DNA of 64,000 bases from Azorinus chamasolen (GCA_963576725.1 OY755236.1:63958636-64022635); one strand, 5' to 3'. Shown: positions 19,873 through 30,349, counted from the first letter of the stretch. Notes: generated by a model not told the origin, from the letters alone. Program-made: numbers and translations.

Positions 19873-20045
19873 TGTTTCTTTTGACAGATTGACAAAAATA
19901 TCCAACTCTGTTTTGGAGAGCATAAAATTTGTAATAAACTATAAATATTTCTTTTGATAAATAGGATCATATTCAACTTCTCATAAGGCAGGAAATGAAC
20001 CGATTAAATCTTGCACACACCCAGAAAGTTTTCACCTGCATTAAT

Positions 20046-20306
20046 TTAATCCTTTACTCCATAAATATGCCTTTCTACATCTTTGCAAACAGAGTAGACC
20101 AAGATCAGAAAGCTCCTATAGGAGCTGTCTGATCAGGATCTCTTCTGTTTGCTTATGACATGATCTAGATATGAATATGATTCTACAGTTTATACTATGG
20201 CCAAAATTTCCTTTGTCCATGACTGTGTAGTTTTAAAAATTGATCTAATTTTAATATTCATGATGTCATTATATTTTACATGAATATTCATGCAAAAATG
20301 GGTTAA
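20046..20306 (-). mobile_element. Family B copy (261 bp)
   Basis: TTAATCCTTTACTCCATAAA, hairpin 20084-20153 with apex AGCTCCTATAGGAGCT, CATGATGTCATTATATTT, end AAAAATGGGTTAA. Confidence 0.85.
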
Positions 20307-20595
20307 AGAAAAGACTACATGTACTTCAATTTCTTGACATAATTTTTTTTTCTATGATCAAAATACAGAATACAGAGTTTGGATCTGTGTGTATAACTAT
20401 CACCTAGCTACAAACCTTTTACAGAGTTTATAGTTATATTCCATAGCACACTCAAGGTTAAACATAACATAGGTCATAACTTTTCATACCCTGATATATG
20501 AAACATAATTATGGCTAAATCATGTTATTTACTCTGAAAGGATTTCACTCAACCTTAAATTAATGTAGAGGCCATTTTATAAAACCAGTCAAATA

Positions 20596-20846
20596 TTCAA
20601 CCTTTTACTCCATGGATATTCATGTAAGAAAAAATACATCATGAATATTAATTAGATCAATTGCTATAATAGCAAATGGACACATGAATTTTTGGCTAGA
20701 GCAGAAACTGTAGAATCATGTCTATGCTATATCAAAAGCAAACAGAGCAGATCCTGATCAGAGAAGGCTAATACAGGAGCCATCTGATCTGGGTCTACTA
20801 TGTTTGTAGAGGTGTAGAAAGATGTATTTATGGATAAAAGGGTTAA
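20596..20846 (+). mobile_element. Family B copy
   Basis: TTCAACCTTTTACTCCATGG, GCAGAAACTGTAGAATCATG, hairpin 20739-20807, end TGGATAAAAGGGTTAA. Confidence 0.8.
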
Positions 20847-20879
20847 TATTGATGTTTCCTTTTGTGATAGTTTTGTGAT

Positions 20880-21258
20880 ATCAAACACACTGGATCCAGA
20901 TATAAGTAACAAAGTAACCTAGCTGATTTATTTTCAGATTCAACCTGTTTTAACACTACGATCAAGAATTTAAAGGGGGAAAAAAACCAATAAAGTCTCT
21001 TTTAAGCCTTAATTTCCCTCACATAAAACATTTTTTCACACCTTGGCAAATGGAGAAGAATTAGATCCAGTAGGAGCCGTCCAATCAGGGTCCGTTTTGT
21101 TTACTTATGGAATTATATAGGTCTGATTCTGCAGGTTGTTTTTTTTATATCAAACAGTTTATATCCTGATAAGTAACTTGATGTCTTTCAGATCCAACCT
21201 GTTTTGACACAATCACGGTTCACCATGACTTTGAGAAAAATATAAAGAAAAGTCTATT
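20880..21258. repeat. Duplicated family G segment (two copies)
   Basis: 20880-21005 and 21150-21258 share ATCAAACA, ATCC(A/T)GATA(T)AAGTAAC, TTTCAGAT(T/C)CAACCTGTTTT and the run to AAAGTCT(C)TTTTAA. Each is followed by an A-type foldback, so a segment with its foldback seems to have been duplicated. Confidence 0.6.
21007..21140 (-). mobile_element. Family A2 left half
   Basis: TTAATTTCCCTCACATAAAA, eroded hairpin 21043-21105 (GATCCAGTAGGAGCCGTCC), TAGGTCTGATTCTGCAG, then broken. Confidence 0.6.
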
Positions 21259-21410
21259 TTAACCCTTTCCTTCATGTAACATCTTTTCACTCATTTGCAA
21301 ACAGAGTAGACCCAGATCAGACGGCTCCTATAGGAACCGTCTGATATGGGTCTGCTCAAAGTCTCTGTTTGCTAATGGAATTCGATAGATCTGGTTCTCT
21401 AATGAGTATT
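21259..21410 (-). mobile_element. A-type foldback, long arm truncated
   Basis: TTAACCCTTTCCTTCATGTA, hairpin 21297-21372 with apex GACGGCTCCTATAGGAACCGTC and an 11-bp insertion in the right arm, then GAATTCGATAGATCTGG. Confidence 0.75.
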
Positions 21411-21609
21411 ATGAGTATTTAGTAATAGCGTTGAATTAACATATGTACCTAACATTATACACATGTAAATTAAAAGCAGAATACTGAAAAGTAGTTTAAC
21501 TTGAAAGCATATACCATTAAATGACTACACAAATCAAATATTCAAAAGCTATAACCCCATAATTAGCCTGTGTTTATTATACACTGATCAATTTAGTTTT
21601 GACACTGTA

Positions 21610-21788
21610 CAACTAACTCTTTGCTCCATGAATATTCATGATCAGACATGGAAATAGGAATTTTCGGCCATGGCAGAAACTGTACAATCATATCTATATC
21701 ATACCATAAGCAAACAGAGAAGATCTTGATTAGACGGCTTCTACAGGAGAAATCTGATCTGGGTCTAATCTGTTTTCAAAGGCATAAG
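21610..21788 (+). mobile_element. Family B copy, internally deleted
   Basis: AACTCTTTGCTCCATGAATA, GGCCATGGCAGAAACTGTAC, hairpin 21711-21780 with apex GGCTTCTACAGGAG. Confidence 0.7.
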
Positions 21789-21995
21789 AAATAATAACAC
21801 TATGAATATTTATTTGCTGAAGTTTTAAGCCAATGTACACAGGCATATTTGGTACTGGTAAAAATTGTAGTCAAATCCATCATAATTTCAGAAGCAAACA
21901 CAGCAGACCCTGATCAGACGGCTACTATAGGAGCCATCTGATCTGGTCTACTCTGTTTGCAAAGGCATCAAAATGCTTTTAAATGAAGGAAAGTG
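21789..21995 (+). mobile_element. Family A2 copy, ends eroded
   Basis: AATAATAACACTATGAATAT, hairpin 21895-21961 with apex ACGGCTACTATAGGAGCC, end AAATGAAGGAAAGTGG. Confidence 0.7.
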
Positions 21996-22067
21996 GAAAA
22001 ATGTGAGTCTAAACATTGTAAAGATATATATTTTATAGGGAGATAAGCTGTGAGTCAGTGCTCTTCA

Positions 22068-22208
22068 ATGTAACATGGTAAAAAAGTTGTGACTAAAACC
22101 CAGGGCCTTTGGCTTACCATGCCAACACTCTACTGACTGAGCTACCAAGCCACATACTGACATAGTCTAAGCATATCAACTGTTTCATCACAATCTCTAC
22201 CTGGCTGC
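22068..22208 (-). repeat. tRNA-like repeat, unit 1
   Basis: On the minus strand GTAGCTCAGTCAGTAGAG resembles a tRNA A box; the B-box region is damaged (CCTGGGTTTTAGTC). It shares about 130 bp with unit 2, 258 bp downstream. Confidence 0.6.
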
Positions 22209-22325
22209 ACACACCCCCTCTACACAAGAATTATTACTCAAAGTAAACTCCACGAGTTTCTTATTATTACAATTATTTTCCATATACATGTAAATCACCC
22301 TGCGGGCTATTTATGTTGGGCACCA

Positions 22326-22480
22326 AATGTAACATGGTGAAAAAGTTGTGACTTGACTGGGACTCAAACCCAGGGCCTTTGGTTTACCATGCCAACACAT
22401 ACTCTACCAACTGAGCTACCGTCCAAGCCACACAGTCTAAGCCTATCAACTGTTTCACCACAATCTCTACCAGGCTACAT
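22326..22480 (-). repeat. tRNA-like repeat, unit 2
   Basis: The minus strand has GGTAGCTCAGTTGGTAGAG (A box) and TGGGTTTGAGTCCCAG (B box with T-loop stem). It is followed by the same tail as unit 1 (GTGATGAAACAGTTGATA-like). The anticodon arm does not fold cleanly, so this is a tRNA-derived repeat and not a tRNA gene. Confidence 0.6.
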
Positions 22481-22485
22481 CAAGA

Positions 22486-22800
22486 GTGAGTGAGTGAGTT
22501 GGGTTTTATGTCCGACCAACAGTATTTCAGTTATTTGCAGACGGCACCCGCTTGAGACAAGTTATAGTGCTGCCTTACTGGTATGCCCCTGCCGCAGGCA
22601 CATGGCAAGGACACCTCACCCAGTCACATTATCCTGACACCAGGCCGACCAGTCCAATAACTACCCTTTTAATGTCAAGCGTAGACAAGGGGGCTACTAG
22701 TACCAACTTTTAACGACTTTTGATCTGTCGCGGCCAGGGATCGAACCCACGACCTTCCGTACCGCAGGCGGACGCTCTACCACTGAGCCATGCGGCCGGT
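22486..22800 (-). mobile_element. tRNA-derived SINE with 13-bp target-site duplication
   Basis: The minus strand starts ACCGGCCGCATGGCTCAGTG with A box TGGCTCAGTGGTAGAGC (22790-22774) and B box GGTTCGATCCC (22747-22737), and ends in an (ACTC)n tail at 22486-22500. The body near the tail (AAATACTGTTGGTCGGACAT) resembles the conserved block of MetaSINE-type elements, from memory. GGCTACATCAAGA is duplicated at 22473-22485 and 22801-22813. Confidence 0.92.
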
Positions 22801-22823
22801 GGCTACATCAAGACTTCCAAGCC

Positions 22824-23071
22824 TTAATTTGCTCCATAAATACTCCTTTTAACCCCTTTGCAAACAGAGTAGACCAAGATCAGGCAGCTTCTATGGGAGT
22901 CATCTGATAAGGGTCTTTTTCATTTGCTGATGGAATTAAATAGATCTGATTCAACAGTTTTTATCTTGAAATAATTTTGTGCTCACATACATGTATTATA
23001 AAAAAAATAATCTAATTTATAGTCATAAAGTCATTATTTGTTATATGAATATTAACTGAATAAAGGGTTAA
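22824..23071 (-). mobile_element. Family B copy (248 bp)
   Basis: TTAATTTGCTCCATAAATAC, hairpin 22859-22929 with apex AGCTTCTATGGGAGTC, GATCTGATTCAACAGTTTTT, end TGAATAAAGGGTTAA. Confidence 0.8.
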
Positions 23072-23146
23072 TCAAAATAAAAATGAAGTGGTGTATTGAC
23101 CTTGCCCAAGATGCATGGATGCCAACCAGTCCCTGGACAAGATGTG

Positions 23147-23401
23147 TTAACCCTTTACTCCATAGATATTCATATAAGAAATAATGTTATCATGAATTTT
23201 AATTAGATTTATTGTAATGGCACATGAACACAGGAATTGTTTACCATGGCAAAACTGTAGAACCATATCTATATTGCATCATAAGCAAAACTGACCAGAC
23301 CCTTATCAGATGGCTCCTATAGGACTAGGAGCCGCCCAATCTGGGTCTACTCTATTTGCAAAGGCATATATACATGTAATACATGGATTACACCAAGGGT
23401 T
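23147..23401 (+). mobile_element. Family B copy
   Basis: TTAACCCTTTACTCCATAGA, ACCATGGCAAAACTGTAG, hairpin with a 6-bp apex duplication (CTCCTATAGGACTAGGAG), degenerate right end CACCAAGGGTTTT. Confidence 0.8.
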
Positions 23402-23999
23402 TTATAAAACAAATAAATTAATTAGGCTAATCTCTCATTAATCAGTTTAAAATAAGGCAGTACAAATGTATAACTAAACACAAAGTCAATGACAATGGAA
23501 ACAGTTACTTAGAAAAAAATACAAAGGGCTCTCAGACATTTGTAAAATATTAATAAATTACATTATGAGCAAACAGGATAAAGTAGATATTACAATATTA
23601 GATAATAAATTAACATGTACATTAGAAAGCGGAGTTGGGACTCATTAACCGGTGAGAGAAACCAAAGCCTCGCATTATATCATTTTAGACAACTCGTTTT
23701 ATATTTGGAACATTCAATGACCACGAATGCTGTATTCTATTTATCACATTACCCCTAAGACAACGCATTTACTAGATCCAAATACAGGTGCCTATTAGTA
23801 CTTTGGCTGCTTTGATCACAGTTGTGTGTGATTCGGTCTAACCAACTAAAAAGTAGATCCTAACAAATTTCATTTATTTTGTCCACAACAAATTGATACT
23901 TGTGTTTCATTTTTAAACACCTAGTTATATAATCAGGCAATCTAGAAATTAAACAAGTGTCTTTTTATACATCAGAAACAAATAAAAGCAACATCTATA
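23402..23999. other. Intergenic stretch without foldback repeats
   Basis: AT-rich sequence with no recognisable element, coding frame or palindrome. It precedes the CRE/TCTCGCGA cluster and marks the start of the only long repeat-poor interval in the left half. Confidence 0.5.
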
Positions 24000-24060
24000 A
24001 GTGCGGTGACGTCACTCTTAACAACAGTCTCGCGACCAAAGTAGGTGAACAGTTATGTAA
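24000..24060. promoter_or_regulatory. Candidate promoter: CRE plus TCTCGCGA element
   Basis: A perfect CRE palindrome TGACGTCA (24007-24014) and TCTCGCGA (24028-24035, the half of the TCTCGCGAGA motif common at CpG-type promoters) lie 13 bp apart in a region unusually free of transposons between the two genes. A strong plus-strand splice donor follows 0.6 kb downstream, so the direction is more likely toward epsin; no TATA box is evident. Confidence 0.45.
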
Positions 24061-24626
24061 ATTTTGAGCGCCATAAATGGCTATTTTTCAATCAGTGTCA
24101 CTATCGCTAAATCTGGTTGCAGGACCTTTTCTGGTTGGACTGTTCGATTTTGCTGGATTGTCATTCTGGTTGATATGTACATGGAAGGTTCCGCCATGTA
24201 TAGGGCGGCGAAAATGCTTTGGAAACCATTGGTGACATGGACATTTGACGATGATGCAGCGTGTAGAGAATTAGAGTTCAACTGCACTGGACATGCTCTT
24301 GTGACCTGGTTTTGGGAGGTGTTATGATTGCTGTCAGTTGAGTGGAGGATGGATGAGATAATTTAGTGCCGATTCTGATTAATGCGACTATAGTTGTTGA
24401 TTGAAGCCTGGTTTCTGGGACCAGATATTTGCATTATCTGGTTTGTGGGAACATATCGTTGTCTGTGACCCATCTTTGGAATCATGTATTTTCTGGGACT
24501 GTGGTTGGACAAGTGTTTGTTAGTGGAGATTCCGGAGCACTGGACCATGTGTATCATCATGGTACAGAACTACAGACAATGTTTACACGATCGGACTTCT
24601 ATGGAACTACACGTTGTTCGGTGAAG
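24050..24626 (+). other. Possible non-coding first exon (epsin or lncRNA)
   Basis: The segment runs from just after the CRE/TCTCGCGA cluster to a consensus donor GAAG|GTGAGT at 24627. It lacks the foldback repeats that fill neighbouring DNA. Reading frames in it have an odd composition (Trp/Cys-rich on plus, Ser/Asn/Thr-rich on minus) and no recognisable domain. The start is assumed, not seen. Confidence 0.3.
24081..24560 (-). pseudogene. Long minus-strand frame with a single stop (unidentified)
   Basis: One minus-strand frame is open for about 160 codons, broken only by TAA at 24365-24363. It is rich in Ser, Asn, Thr, Gln and His (for example RNQASINNYSRINQNRH). It could be a decayed coding fragment or chance antisense bias, and no family is recognised. 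Confidence 0.2.
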
Positions 24627-25092
24627 GTGAGTGGACAGTACCTGATGTTGAAGCTATGTAAAATGGACAGTCAGGCTCGGAATAACCGGAGTGTCATCTT
24701 TTTGGCATGCTACATCTGTATACTGCTATTGAGCACCTGTTTGGATTGTCTAAGTTTACCCACAGTTTTGGTTTCACAACGCGTATGTACGTATCTCGAG
24801 GGTTGCTTCCCATGTTTGCCATATTTGTTTTGATTTTTTGACAGCGTGTATGCCATACAAGTTAGGTCAGAATATACAACAACGAAGTTGTATAACAATT
24901 AAGCCTTCAATATCGCGAATATAGTTCCCAAGTTATAACACTGCCGGGCCGGAAGTAATGTGAATAAAATGAATTGTTTATCTGTTTCTTTGATTGTCTG
25001 TAAATAAGAACAATTAATGCGAGTGGATAAATGTTATAAAAATATATATAATATAGTATACAGTATATACAATAATATTAGTCGTCAGTCTC

Positions 25093-25185
25093 AGGTGATC
25101 TGGGCCGACTTGACCCGGCCGACTTGACCAGAGGCCGAGTTGACTCAGAGGCCAAGTTGTTCGGTGCAGAGTTGACCAAGTCTGT
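25093..25185. repeat. Degenerate 12-24 bp tandem (GGCCGAGTTGACC words)
   Basis: CGACTTGACC, CGGCCGACTTGACCAGA, GGCCGAGTTGACTCAGA and GGCCAAGTTG recur with drift. GC is higher than in the surroundings. Confidence 0.6.
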
Positions 25186-26277
25186 AGGTAATGTGTTGAT
25201 TTGAAAATTAATTGGTACAGTACTCATTGACCTGGGTATGCAAGTATTAATTACTTTTCCAGTATTATATGTAATAATGTACAACTGTGACAGTTTGACA
25301 TTCTATCACGTAGATAATAGAATGTGTAAACTGTTCAAACTTGAAATTATATTAGCTGCACCACAAGTTAGATATATGAAAACACACCTTAATATTTTAC
25401 CTTCTTCACAAACAATCAACAGGCTGCACCCGTCTTCTGTTGACTTCTGAAGCTGTTCCAATTACTGAGCCTATATTTTTCTCGCCCTTTTCACATCTCC
25501 TACCTGTGTGAAAACCTCACATGTTCGCTGGCTTAGTTGTAAATGTTTCGTTTAACTGTATCAAAACTTTGAGAATATAATCACCGTAATCATTCAACAG
25601 AAGCTTTTTCCTCACGACAAGTGCTTTTACCTCCTGCCGGTAAATAGACTGACTAACAGGAAGTAGTTGTTCGCCATCTTAGAATGACCAATTTCCTGTG
25701 GAACGGAGTTTTTGTTAATTTGTACACACATTTTTTATATATATCTAGAGTGTCAACGAGCTGGACCAATTGAAGAAACACATATATTTGTTAAATCCAA
25801 CTTTTTGTGAGGTAAAGGCCCATCACCATAATGTCAATAACGGAGAATTAGTACGATGATAAGAAGTTTATTTTCATTTCAACTAAGAGAAAGTGGGTGG
25901 GGAAATCAGATTTAAATACATGTTAAAAATTTACACAGTAATATAATGAAAAACTTACCGCATACATTACCAACAATACATTAATATTTCATATTTTGAA
26001 TATGGCATATGAATATTTATAAAAGGTAATTAAATATTTAACTGACAAGCAGTGAAATCGGTAGTGACAGAAGTTGCTAATGTTGAATTCAACATCATTA
26101 CTCTGTATCTGAATCCTATATAGGCTTTTACACGACGGGTACATGTAATTAAGGATTTGGAACTATTGTTAACAAAGAAATAAAAAAATGATATTAGATT
26201 TACATGTTTAAATGAAATATGACCATGTACATGTAACAAGTAGATGTGATAATAATGTGAGTTTAACTTATAATGTA
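25186..26277. other. Repeat-poor intergenic DNA around the YY1/ETS cluster
   Basis: Apart from the candidate promoter at 25631-25690 there is no foldback element and no convincing coding frame. ORFs of 60-90 codons here have no recognisable motif. Confidence 0.4.
25631..25690 (-). promoter_or_regulatory. Candidate promoter / 5' UTR exon of the membrane-protein gene
   Basis: On the minus strand AAGATGGCGA (YY1-like, 25671-25680) is followed by ACTTCCTG (ETS, 25657-25664). AAnATGGCGG-type YY1 sites oriented this way usually sit in the first tens of bases of a transcript. A possible donor GGAG|GTAAAA follows at 25630. The link to the gene whose first coding exon is at 18285 is inferred from position and strand only. 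Confidence 0.3.
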
Positions 26278-27052
26278 CAGTAAAATGGCGATAATCCAAG
26301 GACTGTCAGGAACTGAGAAATGCTCTCCGCTACCCCCGGACGCCCAGATTATCCATGAAATCATACTTTGTGGATTTATATGAGTAACATATCAAATCTA
26401 TCAAATAGTGTATTCACATACATGTGCTTTGCCAACAGAATGTCACTGATCAATGTGTTTGCGCATTTTTAGACCAGTCTCATTCAACCAGACGCTTGCA
26501 ATGAAAGGTAAACATTCTTTTTAGAGTATTTCAGATGAACAAAGTCAAGTGTTCTGATTATTAATTAATTTATCAACTTGCCCTGATTTGTTTCATCACG
26601 AAACAACATGGGAGCGAAACGATGTTGTTTGTTAACATCCAGAACTAAATGAAATGTTGATGAATGGAATATAAAATTCATTAGTATAAGGATATAATTT
26701 ACGACTATTCTATGTCTAATGGTTTCAGGGTTACAGATAAGGGGAGTATTGGGGTATTTACCCAATTAAAATTGTGGAAAAAGCAATTGTTTTTCAAAAC
26801 AATGAGTAACAGAAAGCAAATAAATATAGCAAAAAGCAAAAGAAATTTAGAATACCTAATGAGAATATGAATAATACCCAATTACGAAAATTGCCAATAC
26901 CCATTAAAAATTGCAAATGCCCAATTCTGTAAAAAATCAAGGAGTAAATACCCAATTGTATCAAAACCTTATCTGTAACCCTGGATTTGAAACAAATTTT
27001 TGGTTTATTGTGAGGGGTCCGATTCACGGAACCATACAAACTACAGGGCTTT
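26278..27052. mobile_element. TA-flanked Tigger/pogo-like element, copy 2 (right end lost)
   Basis: CAGTAAAATGGCGATAATCC opens the copy. It follows 676-1190 closely (ATGAAATCATACTTTGTGGA, TTCAACCAGACGCTTGCAAT, ACGATGTTGTTTGTTAACAT) and stops at CATACAAACTACAG. A second MITE interrupts it at about 26728-26988. Confidence 0.7.
26728..26988. mobile_element. Nested CAGGGTTACAG MITE inside Tigger-like copy 2
   Basis: The left end CAGGGTTACAGATAAGG is mirrored by CCTTATCTGTAACCCTG. The uninterrupted sequence at about 1120-1140 (CTAATAGTTTGAAACAAATT) shows the empty site. Flanks GGTTT/GATTT suggest a 5-bp duplication with one change. Inside it, short ACCCAATT(A)...TTGCCAATACCC words repeat. Confidence 0.8.
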
Positions 27053-27480
27053 CCCCAGGTTTTTAGGAAGGCATGTCGTTTTTTAGTCCGAGGGGATGGG
27101 TGCGGGAGGGGTTTCGCCTCCTGCCTAGCGCCGCGGCGAAAAATTTGAAAAAAAATGAGGTTATCATGGTGAATAGTTTGCATTTTCTGATATAAAGTAA
27201 AAGCTATAGTAGGGCTCTTGAAAGTTTTTTATTGCACATGTTTGTACAAAAAAAACAGAATATACATTAAACATATCTACAACCACAGCACCACCTTCCT
27301 TGCACGAAACTTTTAAACCACCACCTTCCTTGCACGAAACTTTTAAACGTGTTCTTTTGCAAATTCACAAAGATAAAAAAAAAAAATTGCAAGTAGATCA
27401 GGCACTGTATACTTAAGTCTTAATTGCTTAAAACTTCTGGTCTGAACTACATGTAGTTTCAATATTTGGAAAATTCACTC
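27053..27480. repeat. Dispersed GGCATG / GCGGCGAAAAATT repeat and a 30-bp duplication
   Basis: GGGCTTTCCCCAGG and AAGGCATGTCG resemble 43709-43790 (GGGCTTTCTCCAG, AACATGCC). At 27288-27345 ACCACCTTCCTTGCACGAAAC plus TTTTAAA is present twice in tandem. Confidence 0.5.
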
Positions 27481-27609
27481 ATCACACTGAAAGGCCTGTG
27501 CTTGGTTGCTGTCCACATTTTCATAGCCTCATGGTATGGAAATTCCAATGTTAAAGGACCTTGTGTGAAAGTCGTCAGAAGGGATTTGAGGTTGATGTAT
27601 GTGACACTG

Positions 27610-27774
27610 GTCATCATCTCTCAAAGTCTGTGTTCTGTTTGCTAATGGAATTTGAAAGATCTGTTTCTTTACTTTCTAAAATGTTACACCTTCAATATTT
27701 CATTTTAGCTATTTTGTCCATGAATATTCATAGTATTGAAATTTGGAATAAACATAGAACTGGGAAAGGGTTAA
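27610..27774 (-). mobile_element. Family A1 long arm without hairpin
   Basis: TTCTGTTTGCTAATGGAATTT, GATCTGTTTCTTTACTTTCT, ATGAATATTCATAGTATTGA, end ACTGGGAAAGGGTTAA. Confidence 0.75.
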
Positions 27775-27919
27775 AAAGGCTAAAACAACATGACTGTGTC
27801 TGTACTATGTATACATTTTGAACCTTAAAGAAATAAGCCAAGGAACTCAAAGACTTTAAATTATCCGAGCATGCATCGTGGACCTGATTAACTGATACAT
27901 CATTGCGTGCCCCCAAGCG

Positions 27920-27988
27920 ACTATTTTGTTCATGAATATTCAGTTGATACTGAAATTTGGAATAAACATAGAGCAGGGAAAGGGTTAA
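27920..27988 (-). mobile_element. Family A1 end fragment
   Basis: TTTTGTTCATGAATATTCAG, GAAATTTGGAATAAACATAG and GCAGGGAAAGGGTTAA match the last 70 bp of the element at 27610-27774. Confidence 0.7.
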
Positions 27989-29611
27989 TAGTCTTCTGAA
28001 ACTGTCAGGTCAATTTCAAAAGTAACACTGTGGTCATTAAGTTCATTTTATTGACATAAATTTCTAAATGTGGCAGCATTTTGTGTTACCATTAATTTTG
28101 TAAGCTGATTGATGCATATCACTTCTCCATCGTCAGACTATTTTCATCATACTTTTTGTGTCAACCGCTTTAGAGATATCACTCTTCGATCACACTATTT
28201 TGTCTCTTTTCTGCCACCAGGTAATGTTCTTCAAACATTATCGTTTTCAGTAGATTGCATGTATGTTCTTATCATATAAGAATCTTATGAACACTCCTTT
28301 GTTTTATTCATAATGAGTAATGTCATATTCTGACTGAGTCATCTGCAAAAATTAAAACTTCCTTTTAATCTGTTATTTAGTGTCTGCCATGGTGTCCATT
28401 TTGAAAGTTTCATAGCAGATTGTTAAAAGGCTTTTTGGGGTTTTCGGTTCAGAGTGGCTACTGGCTAGTATAATTATTAATTAATGCTAAAAAACGAAAA
28501 AATGGTTGTACAATAAAGATTGTTTATAACATTTCGCAGCAGACCTTGGTAAGGAGAACGTTATAACAGAGCTTCGTTATAGGTATTTTATCTTTTATTC
28601 TGAGCAACAAGCTACCAGTGTCAACTGTGCCTTTCACACACTTCTGTCGGTTAGTTTGAATGGATATTTGTATCTTTTCCTTACCGAATTGAGATAAAGT
28701 TTAAATTATTTTAGGAACTCTGTGTCTGCGTTTCCAATGATTGCATGTTAAAATAATGATTTCAGACCCTGAAAACACTTTTTTCCCCATTGTAAGCGAC
28801 ATGTTCTTTTCATATTGGATGTGGGGGACAAATGATGTTCAGTGGAACTTTCGATTTTCAAGGTTTAATACAGCTCATAGAATTTGATGTCATATTATGA
28901 AATTGGATGGAGATCAGGTTCCAAGCAGTTACAGTTTTAACAGAATGCAGATTAAAATCACGAAAGTAACTACAAATCAGACTTGAGTTTTGACAGATCA
29001 GATAACAGTGTGGTAATAATAAAACTCGGACCGAATCTCAACAGAAAGTAAATGGTTTAAATTGAAGCAGCCATTCGCAGCTATTAATTCTTAATTTTAA
29101 TTGATCCTGTACAAACATATTTACCCGGTACTCAATATTAAATGAAATGTGCAATTACAATTAGGTATCTAGTAATGACTCTATGTTTGTGTACATGTAT
29201 TCGCTAATTAATGTGTTGCATACACAACTTTTGAGAGATTTTCACGGTTAATCGATTCCCACGCATGGCCTTTGTCCTCGCTACACTACAGGAAAACGAT
29301 ATAATTACAGCTACTAGCGGTTTGGGACAAACTCTCTTGAACGTTCAAAACAGGAAAACATTAAAAACAAGAACATTGTATCTGATCTTTCGCAATATAG
29401 ATAAAGAAGGCATTGGGCCGGGACTCGCCAGTCTAAATGTTCTATCAAAGGACACCCAAGAACGTTCTATCAAATCTTTGCTGTATAAATTTCATAATGC
29501 ATTAACCATCCACCACGTTTATTTCAAATCTGATGTTATGTTTGATAATCCATAGATTGTAATCCATATCATATGCAAAGTTTATGATGAAGTGGCTGAA
29601 TATTGTTACTA
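27989..29611. other. Unassigned 1.6 kb upstream of epsin
   Basis: No foldback element is recognisable. A possible plus-strand donor ACCTTG|GTAAGG is at about 28551. A 96-codon plus-strand frame at 29265-29555 has ordinary amino-acid composition but no motif, signal or splice context that I can support. It may contain a 5' UTR exon of epsin. Confidence 0.35.
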
Positions 29612-29811
29612 TTAACCCTTTGTTCCTATAGAAGTCATCTGATCAGGTTGTGCTCTGTTTGCTAATGGAATTTGAAAGGTCTGTATCTTTACTTTCTAAA
29701 ATGGCTACAATGTTCCACCTTCCATATGTCTTTGTGACTACATGAATTTCGTCCATGAATATCCAATAGGTATTGAAATTTGGAATAAACACAGAACAGG
29801 GAAAGGGTTAA
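29612..29811 (-). mobile_element. Family A1 copy with half of the hairpin deleted
   Basis: TTAACCCTTTGTTCCTATAG jumps straight to the right hairpin arm (GTCATCTGATCAGG), then the complete A1 long arm, end AACAGGGAAAGGGTTAA. Confidence 0.85.
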
Positions 29812-29819
29812 AGTCTTTT

Positions 29820-30055
29820 TTATGCCCCCTAACGGCAGGCATATAGTAATCGCATTGTCCGTCCGTTCGTCTCAAATTTAGTGTCCCTTCTGTAACTTTT
29901 TTTTATCTGTGAATGGATTTCAAAATAACATGGCACAAATGTTCACCGTACAGAGATGACTTGTCGCGTTCAACTCCCTGGTCCATGGGTCAAAGGTCAA
30001 GGTCATCCTTCAGGGTCAAAGGTCGAGGGCATAAGTGTTTCACAAACACACTCTT
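29820..30055. repeat. Dispersed TATGCCCCC repeat with GGTCAAAGGTCAAGGTCA
   Basis: TATGCCCCCTAACGG, ATTGTCCGTCCGTTCGTC, GGGTCAAAGGTCAAGGTCATC and GTGTTTCACAAACAC mark one end of the element family seen at 7110-7511. Confidence 0.6.
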
Positions 30056-30111
30056 GTTTTCGCTCTTGACTTCTTTTATTTACATGATACAGTTTCAGTT
30101 TTTTGAAGAAT

Positions 30112-30300
30112 AAAAAGCTATTGTCCTACTTCTGGTGTCCGCATTATAGTCGCCATCGTTGTTGTCTGGAAATTTAACTTCTTTACTATTCATGCAAACC
30201 TTATGAAACTTCACACACTTGTTCACCATTACAAGGGCCACATTGTACAGTCAAATAGACAAGTGTTGGCACCTGCATGGGACGCTCTTGTTATCTTTGC
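30112..30300. repeat. Dispersed repeat (AGCTATTGTC / GCTCTTGTTA type)
   Basis: TCGCCATCGTTGTTGTCTGG, CTTCACACACTTGTTCACCA and GACGCTCTTGTTA recur at 49575-49815, 61636-61860 and 61861-62098. Confidence 0.65.
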
Positions 30301-30349
30301 AAGCAGGATCAACAATAATGCCAATTCATACTCATACAGTCATTATTTC

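Noticed and set aside
22326..22480. A functional tRNA gene on the minus strand
   Set aside because: A and B boxes are present, but the anticodon stem and acceptor stem do not pair well and a second damaged copy lies nearby; classified as a tRNA-derived repeat.
24429..24833. 134-codon plus-strand frame
   Set aside because: Trp/Cys/Leu-rich composition without motif, interrupted by a consensus splice donor at 24627; more likely non-coding exon plus intron.
29265..29555. 96-codon plus-strand frame upstream of epsin
   Set aside because: Ordinary composition but no recognisable domain, splice context or neighbour; length is within chance for AT-rich DNA of this size.
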